From an uncultured Christensenellaceae bacterium (GTDB lineage Bacteria; Bacillota; Clostridia; Christensenellales; Pumilibacteraceae), in the NCBI GenBank assembly GCA_910587455.1, contig CAJULK010000007.1:1-64000 (forward strand): a stretch of DNA of 64,000 nucleotides. Direction: 5' to 3'. The number at the start of each line of letters is the position of its first letter. The first letter of the stretch is position 1. The notes under the pieces are model-generated. The model was given only the letters and a program-made list of their open reading frames with translations, was not told where the DNA came from and ran no database searches. The position numbers and the translations under genes were made by a program. Shown here piece by piece: positions 27,845-35,927 of this stretch.

Positions 27845-28470
27845 CAGCAGCAGAAGCGCATGGAATTACAAAGGCAGTCCGTAAGACAGTACGCGCAACA
27901 GCACGACGACAAACAGTTGGACATGTTTTCCGCCTGTTGCGGAGGCTGAGCCTGATCGTATTGCGGGGGCATCTGACCTTGCATGCCCTGTCCGTTTGCC
28001 GACTGCGCCGTCTGAGGATTGGACATAGCCATTTTGAGCTTGTCGAGCGACGAACGGTATTTTTGATTGGACGGGTCTTCGCGCACTGCGATCTCGAGCT
28101 GCGTCTTTGCCTCCGTAAGCCATTCGCGCTTATAAAAAACAATAGCCTGCATATAGTGCCACTCGCCGTTTCTGTCGCTTATGGAGTCGAGAAGGTCCTG
28201 CGCCTCGTTATACTTGCCCTGACGTATCAGACCGTCGATCTGACCGTAGTCGCCGCCGAACGCAGTCGCCATGTTTTCTTTTTCTATATCGGCGCTTATT
28301 ATCACCCACGCTTCTTCAAGCTCTTGCAGTTTTCTCGCGCCCTCGTTGCCCTCTTCGCCCGCCTTAAAACGCTGCTCGCCGTATACGGCGCGCAGTTCGA
28401 GATATTTGGCTTTGAGTGCTTCGGCTCCGGCAAGTCTGTCTATGCCGAGAACCGCATACGGATCTTTCAT
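27844..28470 (-). CDS. J-domain-like protein lacking HPD, Cys-rich tail
   Basis: A 208-residue protein that starts like a DnaJ domain (MKDPYAVLGIDRLAGAEALK), but the loop that should carry HPD reads VYGEQRFKAG, so it is unlikely to stimulate DnaK ATPase. The centre contains a TPR-like helical repeat (YNEAQDLLDSI, WHYMQAIVFYKREWLTEA). A Gln/Pro-rich linker leads to a striking C-terminus with ten cysteines in the last 27 residues (CLSSCCCAYC, LTDCLCNSMRFCC), which may bind metal or be acylated. A good AGGAGG site precedes the ATG. It lies between DUF5685 and the membrane protein, a pairing that suggests a shared membrane-associated role. Confidence 0.75.
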   Translation of the reverse strand: MKDPYAVLGIDRLAGAEALKAKYLELRAVYGEQRFKAGEEGNEGARKLQELEEAWVIISADIEKENMATAFGGDYGQIDGLIRQGKYNEAQDLLDSISDRNGEWHYMQAIVFYKREWLTEAKTQLEIAVREDPSNQKYRSSLDKLKMAMSNPQTAQSANGQGMQGQMPPQYDQAQPPQQAENMSNCLSSCCCAYCLTDCLCNSMRFCC

Positions 28471-28518
28471 TTCGACCTCCTGTTATGGGGGAACATATAC
28501 TATATGTCCGTTCGGATA

Positions 28519-29391
28519 CTATATCCGCGGTGATCTGAGTTTGGTAACGGAATCCAACAGTTCCTGCGTTTTGCTCGGCATACCGTCGCAAACCACGTTC
28601 TTTATCAGACCGTAACTCTGAGTGAGCCTCATATCGCCCAAACACTGCATGGCGCGCATGTAGCACGACTTAAAACAAAAATCAAGGTCGTCGCGATGCG
28701 CCGCGATAAAGCTCTTTCTGTCCTCGAATCCGCCGTATGCCGCCAAAAACGGATTGTATCGCTTACGCTTAAAGTCCTCCGTTATGTCGTCGAGCGCGTC
28801 GGCAAGGTATACGAACTTGCCTACATTATAGCATAAGCCTTTAAGATTGTCATCTGTTTTGCCGCCCAAAATAAGTTCGGGCAGATCGCGAAGCAGACTT
28901 GCGAACGGATCTGCGGCGCGGTCTACGCTCGCGACGCCCGATTCTTCCACTGCGCGCTGCTTCTTGCAGAACGCCGCCACGGCATCGTAAATTTCGGGAC
29001 ATTGGGTCTTGGCTTTTTCGAACGGTTTTTTAAGCACGCGCCTTGCGGCTTTGTATTTTAACCCGTCCCTGTCGATAACTCCGTCGTCCGCCTTTTGATA
29101 CGAAAGAATGATGTTCGCCGCGGCGAGCCGCTCGAGAAGCGGGTTCGGCTGAAGTATAGCCTTTTTTGTCACCGCGTTAAGCACGCACCCGCGCTCCTCT
29201 ATCACTATATCCGCCTGCGCCACATCGTGCAAAAGCACCGACAGAAAAGCAAAGTCGTAGTTTGTGGTAAACCGCGGAAGCTGCCCGTACAGCTTGCCCA
29301 GCTGACAGCACAAGCCGCAGTAAAACGCTCTGTACAGTACGTGATCGCTCGCGCCGAGCACGGACCTTTGCGGAACAATATAGCCGTACAT
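28519..29391 (-). CDS. DUF5685 family protein
   Basis: A 290-residue mostly helical protein of the DUF5685 type. It opens MYGYIVPQRSVLGASDHVLY and has a conserved Cys pair (FYCGLCCQLGKLYG) near residue 30 and a late segment VYLADALDDITEDFKRKRYN resembling the Asp-rich helix of prenyl-synthase-fold proteins. The function is unknown. It overlaps trpS by one base and is followed by the J-like gene. The family identification is from recollection of these phrases. Confidence 0.75.
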   Translation of the reverse strand: MYGYIVPQRSVLGASDHVLYRAFYCGLCCQLGKLYGQLPRFTTNYDFAFLSVLLHDVAQADIVIEERGCVLNAVTKKAILQPNPLLERLAAANIILSYQKADDGVIDRDGLKYKAARRVLKKPFEKAKTQCPEIYDAVAAFCKKQRAVEESGVASVDRAADPFASLLRDLPELILGGKTDDNLKGLCYNVGKFVYLADALDDITEDFKRKRYNPFLAAYGGFEDRKSFIAAHRDDLDFCFKSCYMRAMQCLGDMRLTQSYGLIKNVVCDGMPSKTQELLDSVTKLRSPRI

Positions 29392-30410
29392 CAGACGCGC
29401 ACGAACCCGATTTTTTTATACACCTTTTCCAAGGTCCTGTGCGCGATCCGCGACGCGCGTTCCGCACCCGCCTTCATAAGTTCAGCGAGCGCGACGTCGT
29501 CGCGGCGAAGCGCTTCGTACTTTTCGCGGATAGGTCTGAGTGTTTCCGCCGCGGCTTCGCCGACGCGCGTTTTGAACGCGGCATAATCCGAATTTTCGAA
29601 CTCTTTTTCGGCGGCGGCGACGGTAATGCCGCAAAGCGACGCGTATATATTGAGCAGATTGGTTATGCCCGGCTTATCCTTGGACGCTTTTATCTTGCTG
29701 TCGCAGTCGGTCACTGCGCGCTTGAACTTGCGCATTATGTCCTCGGGCTTGTCGAGGATAAACACAGAACCGCTGCCGTCGCCGTCCGACTTGCCCATTT
29801 TGGCGGTGGGATCTGCAAGCGAATAAATGCGCGCGCCGGACTTCGGTACTCGTCCTTCGGGCATTTTGAACGTGGGGCTGTACTTGTTGTTAAACCTCTG
29901 CGCTATCGTTCGGCACAGCTCGACGTGCTGCATCTGGTCGTCGCCGACGGGCACTATGTCCGCCTGATACAGAAGAATGTCGGCAGCCATAAGCACCGGA
30001 TAATCGAACAACCCCACGTTGATATTGTCCGGCGCTTTTTTGCTCTTTTCTTTGAACTGCGTCATTCGACGCGCTTCGCCGAACATCGTGTAATTGTTGA
30101 GCAGCCAACCGAGCTCGGCGTGCGCAGACACGTGAGACTGCATGAACAGTACGTTGCGGTCGGGATCGATGCCTATGGCAATCAACAGCGCGAACAGCCT
30201 TTTGCTGTTTTCTCGCAGTTCTTTTGGCTCGATATTCACCGTTATCGCATGAAGATCGGCGACAGCGTACAGGCAGTCGTATTCGTCCGCCATGCCGCCC
30301 CAATACTTCATAGCGCCTACATAATTGCCGAGCGTGGGGTTGCCCGTCGGTTTTATCGCCGAAAACACCCGCTTTCGCGGCGCGGCTTCGTTATTTTGAA
30401 CAGCTTCCAT
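29391..30410 (-). CDS. trpS: Tryptophanyl-tRNA synthetase
   Basis: A class I aminoacyl-tRNA synthetase of 339 residues, normal for bacterial TrpRS. The first nucleotide-binding motif is PTGNPTLGNYVGA; the KMSKS loop reads KMGKS (AKMGKSDGDGSG), a common TrpRS variant; GDDQMQHVEL is the standard dimer/tRNA segment. It charges tRNA(Trp). It lies 16 bases after thrC with no visible T-box leader, so control is probably from the upstream promoter. Confidence 0.96.
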   Translation of the reverse strand: MEAVQNNEAAPRKRVFSAIKPTGNPTLGNYVGAMKYWGGMADEYDCLYAVADLHAITVNIEPKELRENSKRLFALLIAIGIDPDRNVLFMQSHVSAHAELGWLLNNYTMFGEARRMTQFKEKSKKAPDNINVGLFDYPVLMAADILLYQADIVPVGDDQMQHVELCRTIAQRFNNKYSPTFKMPEGRVPKSGARIYSLADPTAKMGKSDGDGSGSVFILDKPEDIMRKFKRAVTDCDSKIKASKDKPGITNLLNIYASLCGITVAAAEKEFENSDYAAFKTRVGEAAAETLRPIREKYEALRRDDVALAELMKAGAERASRIAHRTLEKVYKKIGFVRV

Positions 30411-30426
30411 TGTATCGTCCTTATGA

Positions 30427-31878
30427 TTATGCGCCGAAACGCTTTTGTATAAACGGTATTATCTCGTCTGCGGCGATCGTTTCGTCGAACCGCACCGGCT
30501 TAACGAAAACTTCTTTGAGCGACTCGGGCGCTTCCGCCGCCGTAGCTTCCTCGAGCGCCTCTATCTGCTTTTCGTCCGACAGTCCGTCCGCTCTTTCGCC
30601 TATTGCGCGGAGCACTGCGGGCGCGAACTTGAACGGATTGGCCGTAGAAACGACGACCGTAGGGCGAGAAAACTCGCGTTGTACCGCCGTATGATACGCC
30701 GCCGCCGTGTGCGTGTCTATAAGATACCCGTATTCGTCGAACATGTCCGCAATTGCGTTTTCCGTATCCTCGTCGTCTGCAAATCCCGCCGCGAACGCTT
30801 CGTGTATTGCGTCGAGCTCGCTTTGCGTCACCGAATATCTGCCCGTTTCCGCAAGTTCTTTCATTCTCGATCCGACAAGCGCGCAGTCGCGTCCTGACAA
30901 TTCGAATATCAGCCGTTCGAGATTGCTCGAAACAAGAATATCCATCGACGGACTTTCTGTCTTGTAAAATTCGCGGTTGACGTCGTATACGCCCGATCGT
31001 ATAAAATCGGTCAATACGTTGTTTCGATTGGACGCGCAAACGAGCTTGTTGATCGGCACGCCCATCTCGCGCGCATACCAACCTGCCAAAATATTGCCGA
31101 AATTGCCGGTAGGCACCACGAAATCTATCTTCTCACCCGGCTTTATCTCGCCCGAATTTATAAGATCGCAATACGCCGAATAATAGTACGCTATCTGCGG
31201 AACAAGCCTGCCTATGTTTATCGAATTGGCAGACGACAGTTTTACGCCGGCCGCAGCCAATCCCGATCGAAGTTCGGCGTCGGCAAACGCCTTTTTGACC
31301 GCGGTCTGAGCGTCGTCGAAATTGCCCGCTATGCCGACCGCGAGGACGTTTTCCCCGTCCTGCGTCTGCATGGCGAGCTTTTGCACTCGGCTGACCCCGT
31401 CTGTCGGATAGAACACGCATACATCGGTACCGTCGGCGTCTTTGAATCCGTCGAGCGCGGCTTTGCCTGTGTCGCCGCTAGTCGCGACCAAAATAAGAGT
31501 TTTGTCTTTTTCGCCGACACACGATTTGGCGCGGGGCAAAAGCCGAGGCAGTACCGAAAGCGCCATATCCTTAAACGCGTGCGTTCTGCCGTGCCACAGC
31601 TCGAGCACAAACAGACTGTCGTCGAGCTTGACTACGGGCGCGGGATCGCCGTCGAACGTAGCGTATGCTTCTTTCGCCACCCCCGCCGTATCGAAGTCGA
31701 AAAACGCGCGCAGGCACGCGTCGGCGCGCCCCGCATAGTCGAGGTCGATAAGCGTACGGTAATCGAGCTTGGGAAGCTCGACGGGTACAAACAAACCGCC
31801 GTCGTCCGATAATCCGCGGACTACGGCTTCCGCCGCCGACACTCTGACGTCTGCGGCACGGGTCGAAGTATATTTCAT
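30427..31878 (-). CDS. thrC: Threonine synthase
   Basis: A 483-residue PLP enzyme that converts O-phosphohomoserine to threonine. The Schiff-base lysine lies in HGRTHAFKDMALS; the phosphate-binding loop is TSGDTGKAALDGF; the N-terminal PYV-type start is YTSTRAADVRVSAAEAVVRGLSDDGG. It belongs to the long (E. coli/yeast-like) class. It follows the small P-loop gene across a spacer with a GC-rich hairpin and precedes trpS closely. Confidence 0.95.
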   Translation of the reverse strand: MKYTSTRAADVRVSAAEAVVRGLSDDGGLFVPVELPKLDYRTLIDLDYAGRADACLRAFFDFDTAGVAKEAYATFDGDPAPVVKLDDSLFVLELWHGRTHAFKDMALSVLPRLLPRAKSCVGEKDKTLILVATSGDTGKAALDGFKDADGTDVCVFYPTDGVSRVQKLAMQTQDGENVLAVGIAGNFDDAQTAVKKAFADAELRSGLAAAGVKLSSANSINIGRLVPQIAYYYSAYCDLINSGEIKPGEKIDFVVPTGNFGNILAGWYAREMGVPINKLVCASNRNNVLTDFIRSGVYDVNREFYKTESPSMDILVSSNLERLIFELSGRDCALVGSRMKELAETGRYSVTQSELDAIHEAFAAGFADDEDTENAIADMFDEYGYLIDTHTAAAYHTAVQREFSRPTVVVSTANPFKFAPAVLRAIGERADGLSDEKQIEALEEATAAEAPESLKEVFVKPVRFDETIAADEIIPFIQKRFGA

Positions 31879-31897
31879 AGCACTACCGAGTTCGGAT

Positions 31898-31917
31898 CGG
31901 CGGGCAAAAGCCCGCCG
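31898..31917 (-). promoter_or_regulatory. GC-rich hairpin before thrC
   Basis: An 8-bp perfect stem (CGGCGGGC with its complement) with a 4-base loop lies about 20 bases before the thrC start codon. No T run follows, so it is not a normal terminator; it may affect thrC translation or separate messages. Confidence 0.5.
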
Positions 31918-31935
31918 CCGCCAAAGTTGTTTAAG

Positions 31936-32334
31936 TTATTTCGCTGCGTACTTTTTAAGATATGCGGGAAGCGTTTCCGCAGACACGGCTACAATATAGT
32001 CGATATTGCCGGGCAGCGCTTCGATAGCCGCGAACGCCGAGGAAAGTTCTTCCGCCGACTTGCCGAGAAGTCTGCTCAGACTGTCTACGTACACTTTCTG
32101 AATGTCGAAATTCGTAGCGAGCATGCCCTTTAAGAATCCTATAAATTCCGATTCGGTTTTCACGCCGTACTCGCCGAGATTGACGAAACGGACATCGCTG
32201 CTTACTGCGAGCGACTTTTCGTTGTCCGTTATGTAAATAACCTGACCGGACGCATTTGCGCCCGCCGCATTCGCCGAGTCGATGATACGTTTGGTTTTGC
32301 CGCTGCCTTTTGCGCCGTAGATAACGGAAATCAT
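31936..32334 (-). CDS. Small P-loop protein of unknown function
   Basis: A 132-residue protein with an N-terminal Walker A motif (VIYGAKGSGKT, residues 4-14) and a hydrophobic strand ending QKVYVDSL that may serve as Walker B. It looks like a minimal nucleotide-binding domain with no further module. A clear GGAG site precedes its ATG. It sits between the aminotransferase and thrC, but the neighbours do not define its function. Confidence 0.75.
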   Translation of the reverse strand: MISVIYGAKGSGKTKRIIDSANAAGANASGQVIYITDNEKSLAVSSDVRFVNLGEYGVKTESEFIGFLKGMLATNFDIQKVYVDSLSRLLGKSAEELSSAFAAIEALPGNIDYIVAVSAETLPAYLKKYAAK

Positions 32335-32362
32335 GATGTATATTCTCCTTTTAGGTTTTTTG

Positions 32363-33562
32363 TCAGTCTATAAGCTGTGCGAGAAAGCTCGATATCGCGT
32401 CGAGTCCGCGCTCTATATCCTTTTCGGACGCCGCGTACGAAAGACGTACATAGTCGGGCGCGCCGAAACTCTCGCACGGAATTACCGCGACTTGCGCCTG
32501 TTCCAACAGAATGGACGCAAAGTCGTACGCCGAGCGTATGCGCTGTCCTTCGAGGCTCTTGCCGATAAAATCTTTTATGCATACCATAATGTAGAACGCG
32601 CCTTTAGGCTCTACGAACTTCATTCCCAAACGGTTGAGCCTGAGCATCATGAGCGCGCGCCGCGCATCGAACGTAGCTCGCATGTCCTCGAGGAATGCGT
32701 CGCCGTGCAGCCTGTCGCTGAGCGCAATGTACGACGCGTACTGCGCTATGGAATTTACGTTGGACGTGGAATGGCTTTGCATGCTCGCCATAGCGGAAGC
32801 TATCTGCTCGTTGGCGGCTGCGTAGCCCACGCGCCAGCCCGTCATCGAATACGTTTTAGACATGCCGTTTATAACGACGGTGCGCTCTTTCAAAATATCC
32901 GAGCACGCCGCGATCGAGTGATGTCTGCGCTCGTAAGTAAGTTTTTCGTAAATCTCGTCCGAAATAACGAATATCTCGTGCTTTTCTATAACGGCGGAGA
33001 GCGCGTTGAGCTCGCTGTGAGTATACACCGCACCCGTAGGGTTGTTGGGGTTATTGAGTATAAACGCTTTGGTCTTGTTAGTTATGGCTTCTTCGAGTTC
33101 CGCCGCCGTGATCTTAAACTTGTTTTCGGGCTTGGTTTCCACGTATACGGGAACGCCTCCGGCCATTTTGACTATTTCGGGATAGCTCAACCAATACGGT
33201 GCCGGGATAATAACCTCGTCGCCGGGATTGAGCACCGCCATGAATGCGTTGAACAGCGAGTGCTTGCCGCCGTTTGACACAACGATATTGCTGCGCGAAT
33301 ATTCGAGCGCGTTATCGCTTTTGAGTTTTTCGCAGATAGCCGTGCGAAGCTCGACGGTACCTGCCGCGGGCGTGTACTTGGTAAGACCGAGTTCGAGCGC
33401 CTTATGCCCCGCTTCGATTATATAATCGGGCGTATTGAAATCGGGCTCGCCCGCAGCAAACGATACGACGCGCATACCGTCCGCCTTCATCTTTTTGGCG
33501 CGCGCCGTTATCTCCAAAGTCAACGACGGCGATATTTGTTTTGCTCGCTTTGCTATATCCAT
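32363..33562 (-). CDS. Class I PLP-dependent aminotransferase (AspB/PatA type)
   Basis: A 399-residue fold-type I aminotransferase, probably aspartate aminotransferase-like. Visible features are FAAGEPDFNTPDYI at the substrate gate, NGGKHSLFNAF, NNPNNPTGAVY, the PLP lysine in GMSKTYSMTGWRVGY, and the carboxylate-binding Arg in YVRLSYA. Amino-acid specificity cannot be read by eye. It has its own promoter and is the first gene of the cluster leading to thrC and trpS, consistent with an amino-acid biosynthesis role. Confidence 0.92.
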   Translation of the reverse strand: MDIAKRAKQISPSLTLEITARAKKMKADGMRVVSFAAGEPDFNTPDYIIEAGHKALELGLTKYTPAAGTVELRTAICEKLKSDNALEYSRSNIVVSNGGKHSLFNAFMAVLNPGDEVIIPAPYWLSYPEIVKMAGGVPVYVETKPENKFKITAAELEEAITNKTKAFILNNPNNPTGAVYTHSELNALSAVIEKHEIFVISDEIYEKLTYERRHHSIAACSDILKERTVVINGMSKTYSMTGWRVGYAAANEQIASAMASMQSHSTSNVNSIAQYASYIALSDRLHGDAFLEDMRATFDARRALMMLRLNRLGMKFVEPKGAFYIMVCIKDFIGKSLEGQRIRSAYDFASILLEQAQVAVIPCESFGAPDYVRLSYAASEKDIERGLDAISSFLAQLID

Positions 33563-33580
33563 AGTATGTACCTCGCTGTT

Positions 33581-33609
33581 ATTATATCACGGCAGTCCGA
33601 AAAAATCAA
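33581..33609 (-). promoter_or_regulatory. Promoter of the aminotransferase cluster
   Basis: On the minus strand TTGATT (33604-33609), 17 bases, TATAAT (33581-33586), 19 bases before the ATG, with an AGGTA ribosome site between. Confidence 0.75.
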
Positions 33610-33677
33610 GTGTTGTATGTGTCTGTTTGAGCGCGTTTGTTGCAACGCCTTACGCACGCTTTCACACGACCTACTTA

Positions 33678-33706
33678 TAAAAGAAGCACCCGTCACCGCG
33701 GTGCTC
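33678..33706 (-). terminator. Terminator after the Vps4-like gene
   Basis: On the minus strand AGCACC pairs with GGTGCT around a GC-rich loop and is followed by TCTTTTAT. It begins within ten bases of the stop codon. Confidence 0.7.
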
Positions 33707-33711
33707 CCCGT

Positions 33712-34827
33712 TCATTCGTTTTCGTATGCCTCAAAGCGCCTGAGCGCGCTCTCGTCCACCGACGGCTTGACGGAACCGAGCGCAGCTTCGACGTCTTGCA
33801 TGGTAAGTCCGCTTATGCTCCCGCCCGCAAGCGAGCGCCTGAGCGGATAATCGGTTGCACGGTCGAAAAGCTCCGCAATGTCCGCGCCCGAATACCCGTC
33901 CGTCAGCGTGACTATATATTCCACGTCCATGTCGCCGTCCACGCGCGTTTTTGCGAGCTTGGAATTTATCATCGCGCGGCGCGCGCCGTCCTCGGGCAGA
34001 GGAATGTATATCTTTTGACTGAACCGCCCGGGTCGCATGGCAGCCTCGTCCACCGCCCAAGGATTATTCGTGGCGCCGAGCACCATAAGCCCCGAGCTCT
34101 TGCTTGAAAAGCCGTCTATCTGCTGAAGCAGTTCGTTGACGCGCCTGTCGTTGTGGACGTCCTGTCCGCGCTTGAAAAACAGCGAGTCGAGCTCGTCGAA
34201 AAATATTATGGCGCGATTATTCCTGCGCGCCGTTTCAAAAAGCGACGCTATATTCTTTTCCGACTCGCCCACCCACTTGGATACTATATCCGAGCACTTT
34301 ACGGCATAAAATGCCGCGCCGGCTTCGTGCGCCGCCGCCTTTGCGAGCATAGTCTTGCCCGTCCCCGGCGGACCGTACAAAAGCACTCCGCCGCCCGATT
34401 TCTTGCCGAGCGCCGCGTACACGTCGGCATGCTCCATAGGATAAATCATCTTTATGCGGATAGCTTCCTTTGCGTCGGCAAGACCCATAACGTCGTCAAA
34501 CGTCACGTCGGGTATCTCCGCCGTCTTAAACTCGGCGCCGTCGTCGCCGTCCGCTTCGGTGGCCTTGCCTCCGCGCCCGACTTCGCGTTTGGGAACGGGT
34601 TTCTTGGGTGCGCTCTCGGGCAGCGAGTCGGCGATCGCCATTATTCGCTTGGCACGCTCGACACGCGCTGCTTTGAGCTTTTCGCCCGACAGCTTGGCAA
34701 GCTCGGTCATAAGCTCCGCAGCCTTGTAATAGTCGCGCTTGGCTTTGTTGTACAGCCCCGAATTTTGCGAATTTTGCGCCGAAGCGTATATAGTTTCGAA
34801 CGAGCGTAAGAGATTGTCTTCGGTCAT
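33712..34827 (-). CDS. Vps4-like AAA ATPase with N-terminal MIT-like domain
   Basis: A 371-residue AAA ATPase of the meiotic clade (Vps4, katanin, spastin). Residues 1-70 form a three-helix region matching the MIT pattern (YNKAKRDYYKAAELMTELAK, then RAKRIMAIADSL). After a basic linker come Walker A GPPGTGKT (142-149), pore loop KWVGES (174-179; Vps4 has KWMGES), Walker B IIFFDELD (197-204), sensor 1 GATNNPW, and the RPGRF arginine-finger segment followed by IYIPLP. The end (VEAALGSVKPSVDESALRRFE) closely recalls the C-terminal helix of Vps4. Known Vps4 disassembles ESCRT-III filaments by pulling on their MIM-bearing tails; the gene upstream encodes a candidate filament protein, six bases away. 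I infer a membrane-remodelling pair. Confidence 0.88.
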   Translation of the reverse strand: MTEDNLLRSFETIYASAQNSQNSGLYNKAKRDYYKAAELMTELAKLSGEKLKAARVERAKRIMAIADSLPESAPKKPVPKREVGRGGKATEADGDDGAEFKTAEIPDVTFDDVMGLADAKEAIRIKMIYPMEHADVYAALGKKSGGGVLLYGPPGTGKTMLAKAAAHEAGAAFYAVKCSDIVSKWVGESEKNIASLFETARRNNRAIIFFDELDSLFFKRGQDVHNDRRVNELLQQIDGFSSKSSGLMVLGATNNPWAVDEAAMRPGRFSQKIYIPLPEDGARRAMINSKLAKTRVDGDMDVEYIVTLTDGYSGADIAELFDRATDYPLRRSLAGGSISGLTMQDVEAALGSVKPSVDESALRRFEAYENE

Positions 34828-34833
34828 GCGCTG

Positions 34834-35436
34834 TTACTCCGTATCGGCTTGCATGCCGAGCTGCGTTCCGCCGGCTATATCCGAATCTATATTCGCTTCC
34901 GAATCGAGCTGTTCCTGCATTTCGAACATTGCTAAAAGTTCGTCGTCAGACTTGCTCGTGGCGTAGATAGGGCTCGAATCGGATTCCGCCGCCTGTTCGT
35001 ACGCTTCGAACAGCTGATCGGCTTCGACCAGCGTGTTTTCGGCGGCGGTACGATTCTGAACGGCGGACTCCAAAAACTGCGCGAGCGATTTTTGATCGCT
35101 CAAAAGTTTGTTGAGCGGTATCTTGGTCGTGTTCTCGACAAACTTATTGTCGTCGATAGCCGCTTTGAGCTTTTCGAGCATTTTGACGTTGTACAGAAGA
35201 AACGCCGCGCGCTTGCTGTCGCGCTTGATCTCGTCCTGAAGGCTGCTTACCTTTTTGGCGCATAAGAGCTTGATGTCGCGGTTCTTTTCCTTGCGCCCGC
35301 GCTCCATCAACTTTTCTACTTCTTCAGACTTGGCGAGAACGCCCGTTTCGAGATCGTCCTGTTGCTTGGTGAGCGCAATGATAGCGTCCACGACCTCTTC
35401 GCGCTTCAATTTCTTAAACTTGTTTCTTCCGAACAT
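34834..35436 (-). CDS. ESCRT-III (Snf7/CHMP)-like protein
   Basis: A 200-residue, charged, all-helical protein of CHMP size and layout. The N-terminus MFGRNKFKKLKREE is basic, as in membrane-binding ESCRT-III proteins. Residues 14-115 form two long helices with a Gln/Glu-rich heptad pattern and the phrase CAKKVSSLQDEIKRD then LYNVKMLEKLKAAID, resembling the helix 2 region of CHMP2. An acidic linker leads to an amphipathic helix DDELLAMFEMQEQLD (164-178), placed as a MIT-interacting motif would be. PspA and Vipp1 are the known bacterial members of this superfamily; this one looks more like Snf7 because of its length, basic start and C-terminal motif. It has its own perfect promoter. Confidence 0.72.
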   Translation of the reverse strand: MFGRNKFKKLKREEVVDAIIALTKQQDDLETGVLAKSEEVEKLMERGRKEKNRDIKLLCAKKVSSLQDEIKRDSKRAAFLLYNVKMLEKLKAAIDDNKFVENTTKIPLNKLLSDQKSLAQFLESAVQNRTAAENTLVEADQLFEAYEQAAESDSSPIYATSKSDDELLAMFEMQEQLDSEANIDSDIAGGTQLGMQADTE

Positions 35437-35465
35437 ATAAGTAAATTCCTTTATGTTTTGATGAT

Positions 35466-35494
35466 ATTATAACCCATTGCGAATATATTGTCAA
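35466..35494 (-). promoter_or_regulatory. Consensus promoter of the ESCRT-III/Vps4-like pair
   Basis: On the minus strand TTGACA (35489-35494), exactly 17 bases, TATAAT (35466-35471), 29 bases before the ATG. The pair can therefore be expressed apart from the upstream TIR-SPFH genes. Confidence 0.85.
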
Positions 35495-35510
35495 TACGAA
35501 AATACAAATA

Positions 35511-35539
35511 CCGCGGGACAATCGTGAAATCGCCCGCGG
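35511..35539 (-). terminator. Hairpin between the small protein and ESCRT-III-like genes
   Basis: A 7-bp GC stem (CCGCGGG with CCCGCGG) and a 15-base loop are followed on the minus strand by TATTTGTATTTT. It could end or attenuate the TIR-SPFH transcript. It starts right after the 109-residue gene. Confidence 0.5.
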
Positions 35540-35546
35540 CGCGTTG

Positions 35547-35876
35547 TTATGCCGTATAAGTATTTCTCTCGGCTATCGCGTTGGATAAGTCTTTCACTAT
35601 GTCCTCGGCTTGAACGAGCGACCGCTCGCTGCCCTTGCTAAGCACTATCTTTAGATCGCCCGCGAGCGCGCTTATTTTTTTATCCATACGCATAGCGCCC
35701 TCGGACGTCGTCGGCGTCATATACTTGACGGCGTCGCACAGCCGCGCGACTTTGGTTTTCAGTTCGTTTTCGGCGAGCTCGGTGCAAACGGCGAGACTGC
35801 GCGCGTTACATTCGATCGCTTCGCGGCTGTCTTTAAGTATGTCTTTTTTATCGGGTTTGGAAAAGCAAAGTCCCAT
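35547..35876 (-). CDS. Small helical protein of unknown function
   Basis: A 109-residue protein, mostly amphipathic helix, with an N-terminus reading MGLCFSKPDKKD and a central phrase VKYMTPTTSEGAMRMDKKI. I do not recognise a family. The TPTTS segment with flanking helices is slightly reminiscent of XpaC-type proteins that accompany PspA-like genes, but the match is weak. The ATG follows AAAGGAG. It is third in the TIR-SPFH unit and just upstream of the ESCRT-III-like gene, so a role as an adaptor in the same system is a reasonable inference. Confidence 0.7.
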   Translation of the reverse strand: MGLCFSKPDKKDILKDSREAIECNARSLAVCTELAENELKTKVARLCDAVKYMTPTTSEGAMRMDKKISALAGDLKIVLSKGSERSLVQAEDIVKDLSNAIAERNTYTA

Positions 35877-35927
35877 GATCGTGATCGCAACTCCTTTCTT
35901 TTATATTGATATTGCAAAACGTACCCG

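Noticed and set aside
34834..35436. Plain PspA/IM30 annotation
   Set aside because: The shorter length, basic N-terminus with FGRNK, and the acidic tail with a terminal helix fit Snf7/CHMP better; but PspA-type remains the main alternative.
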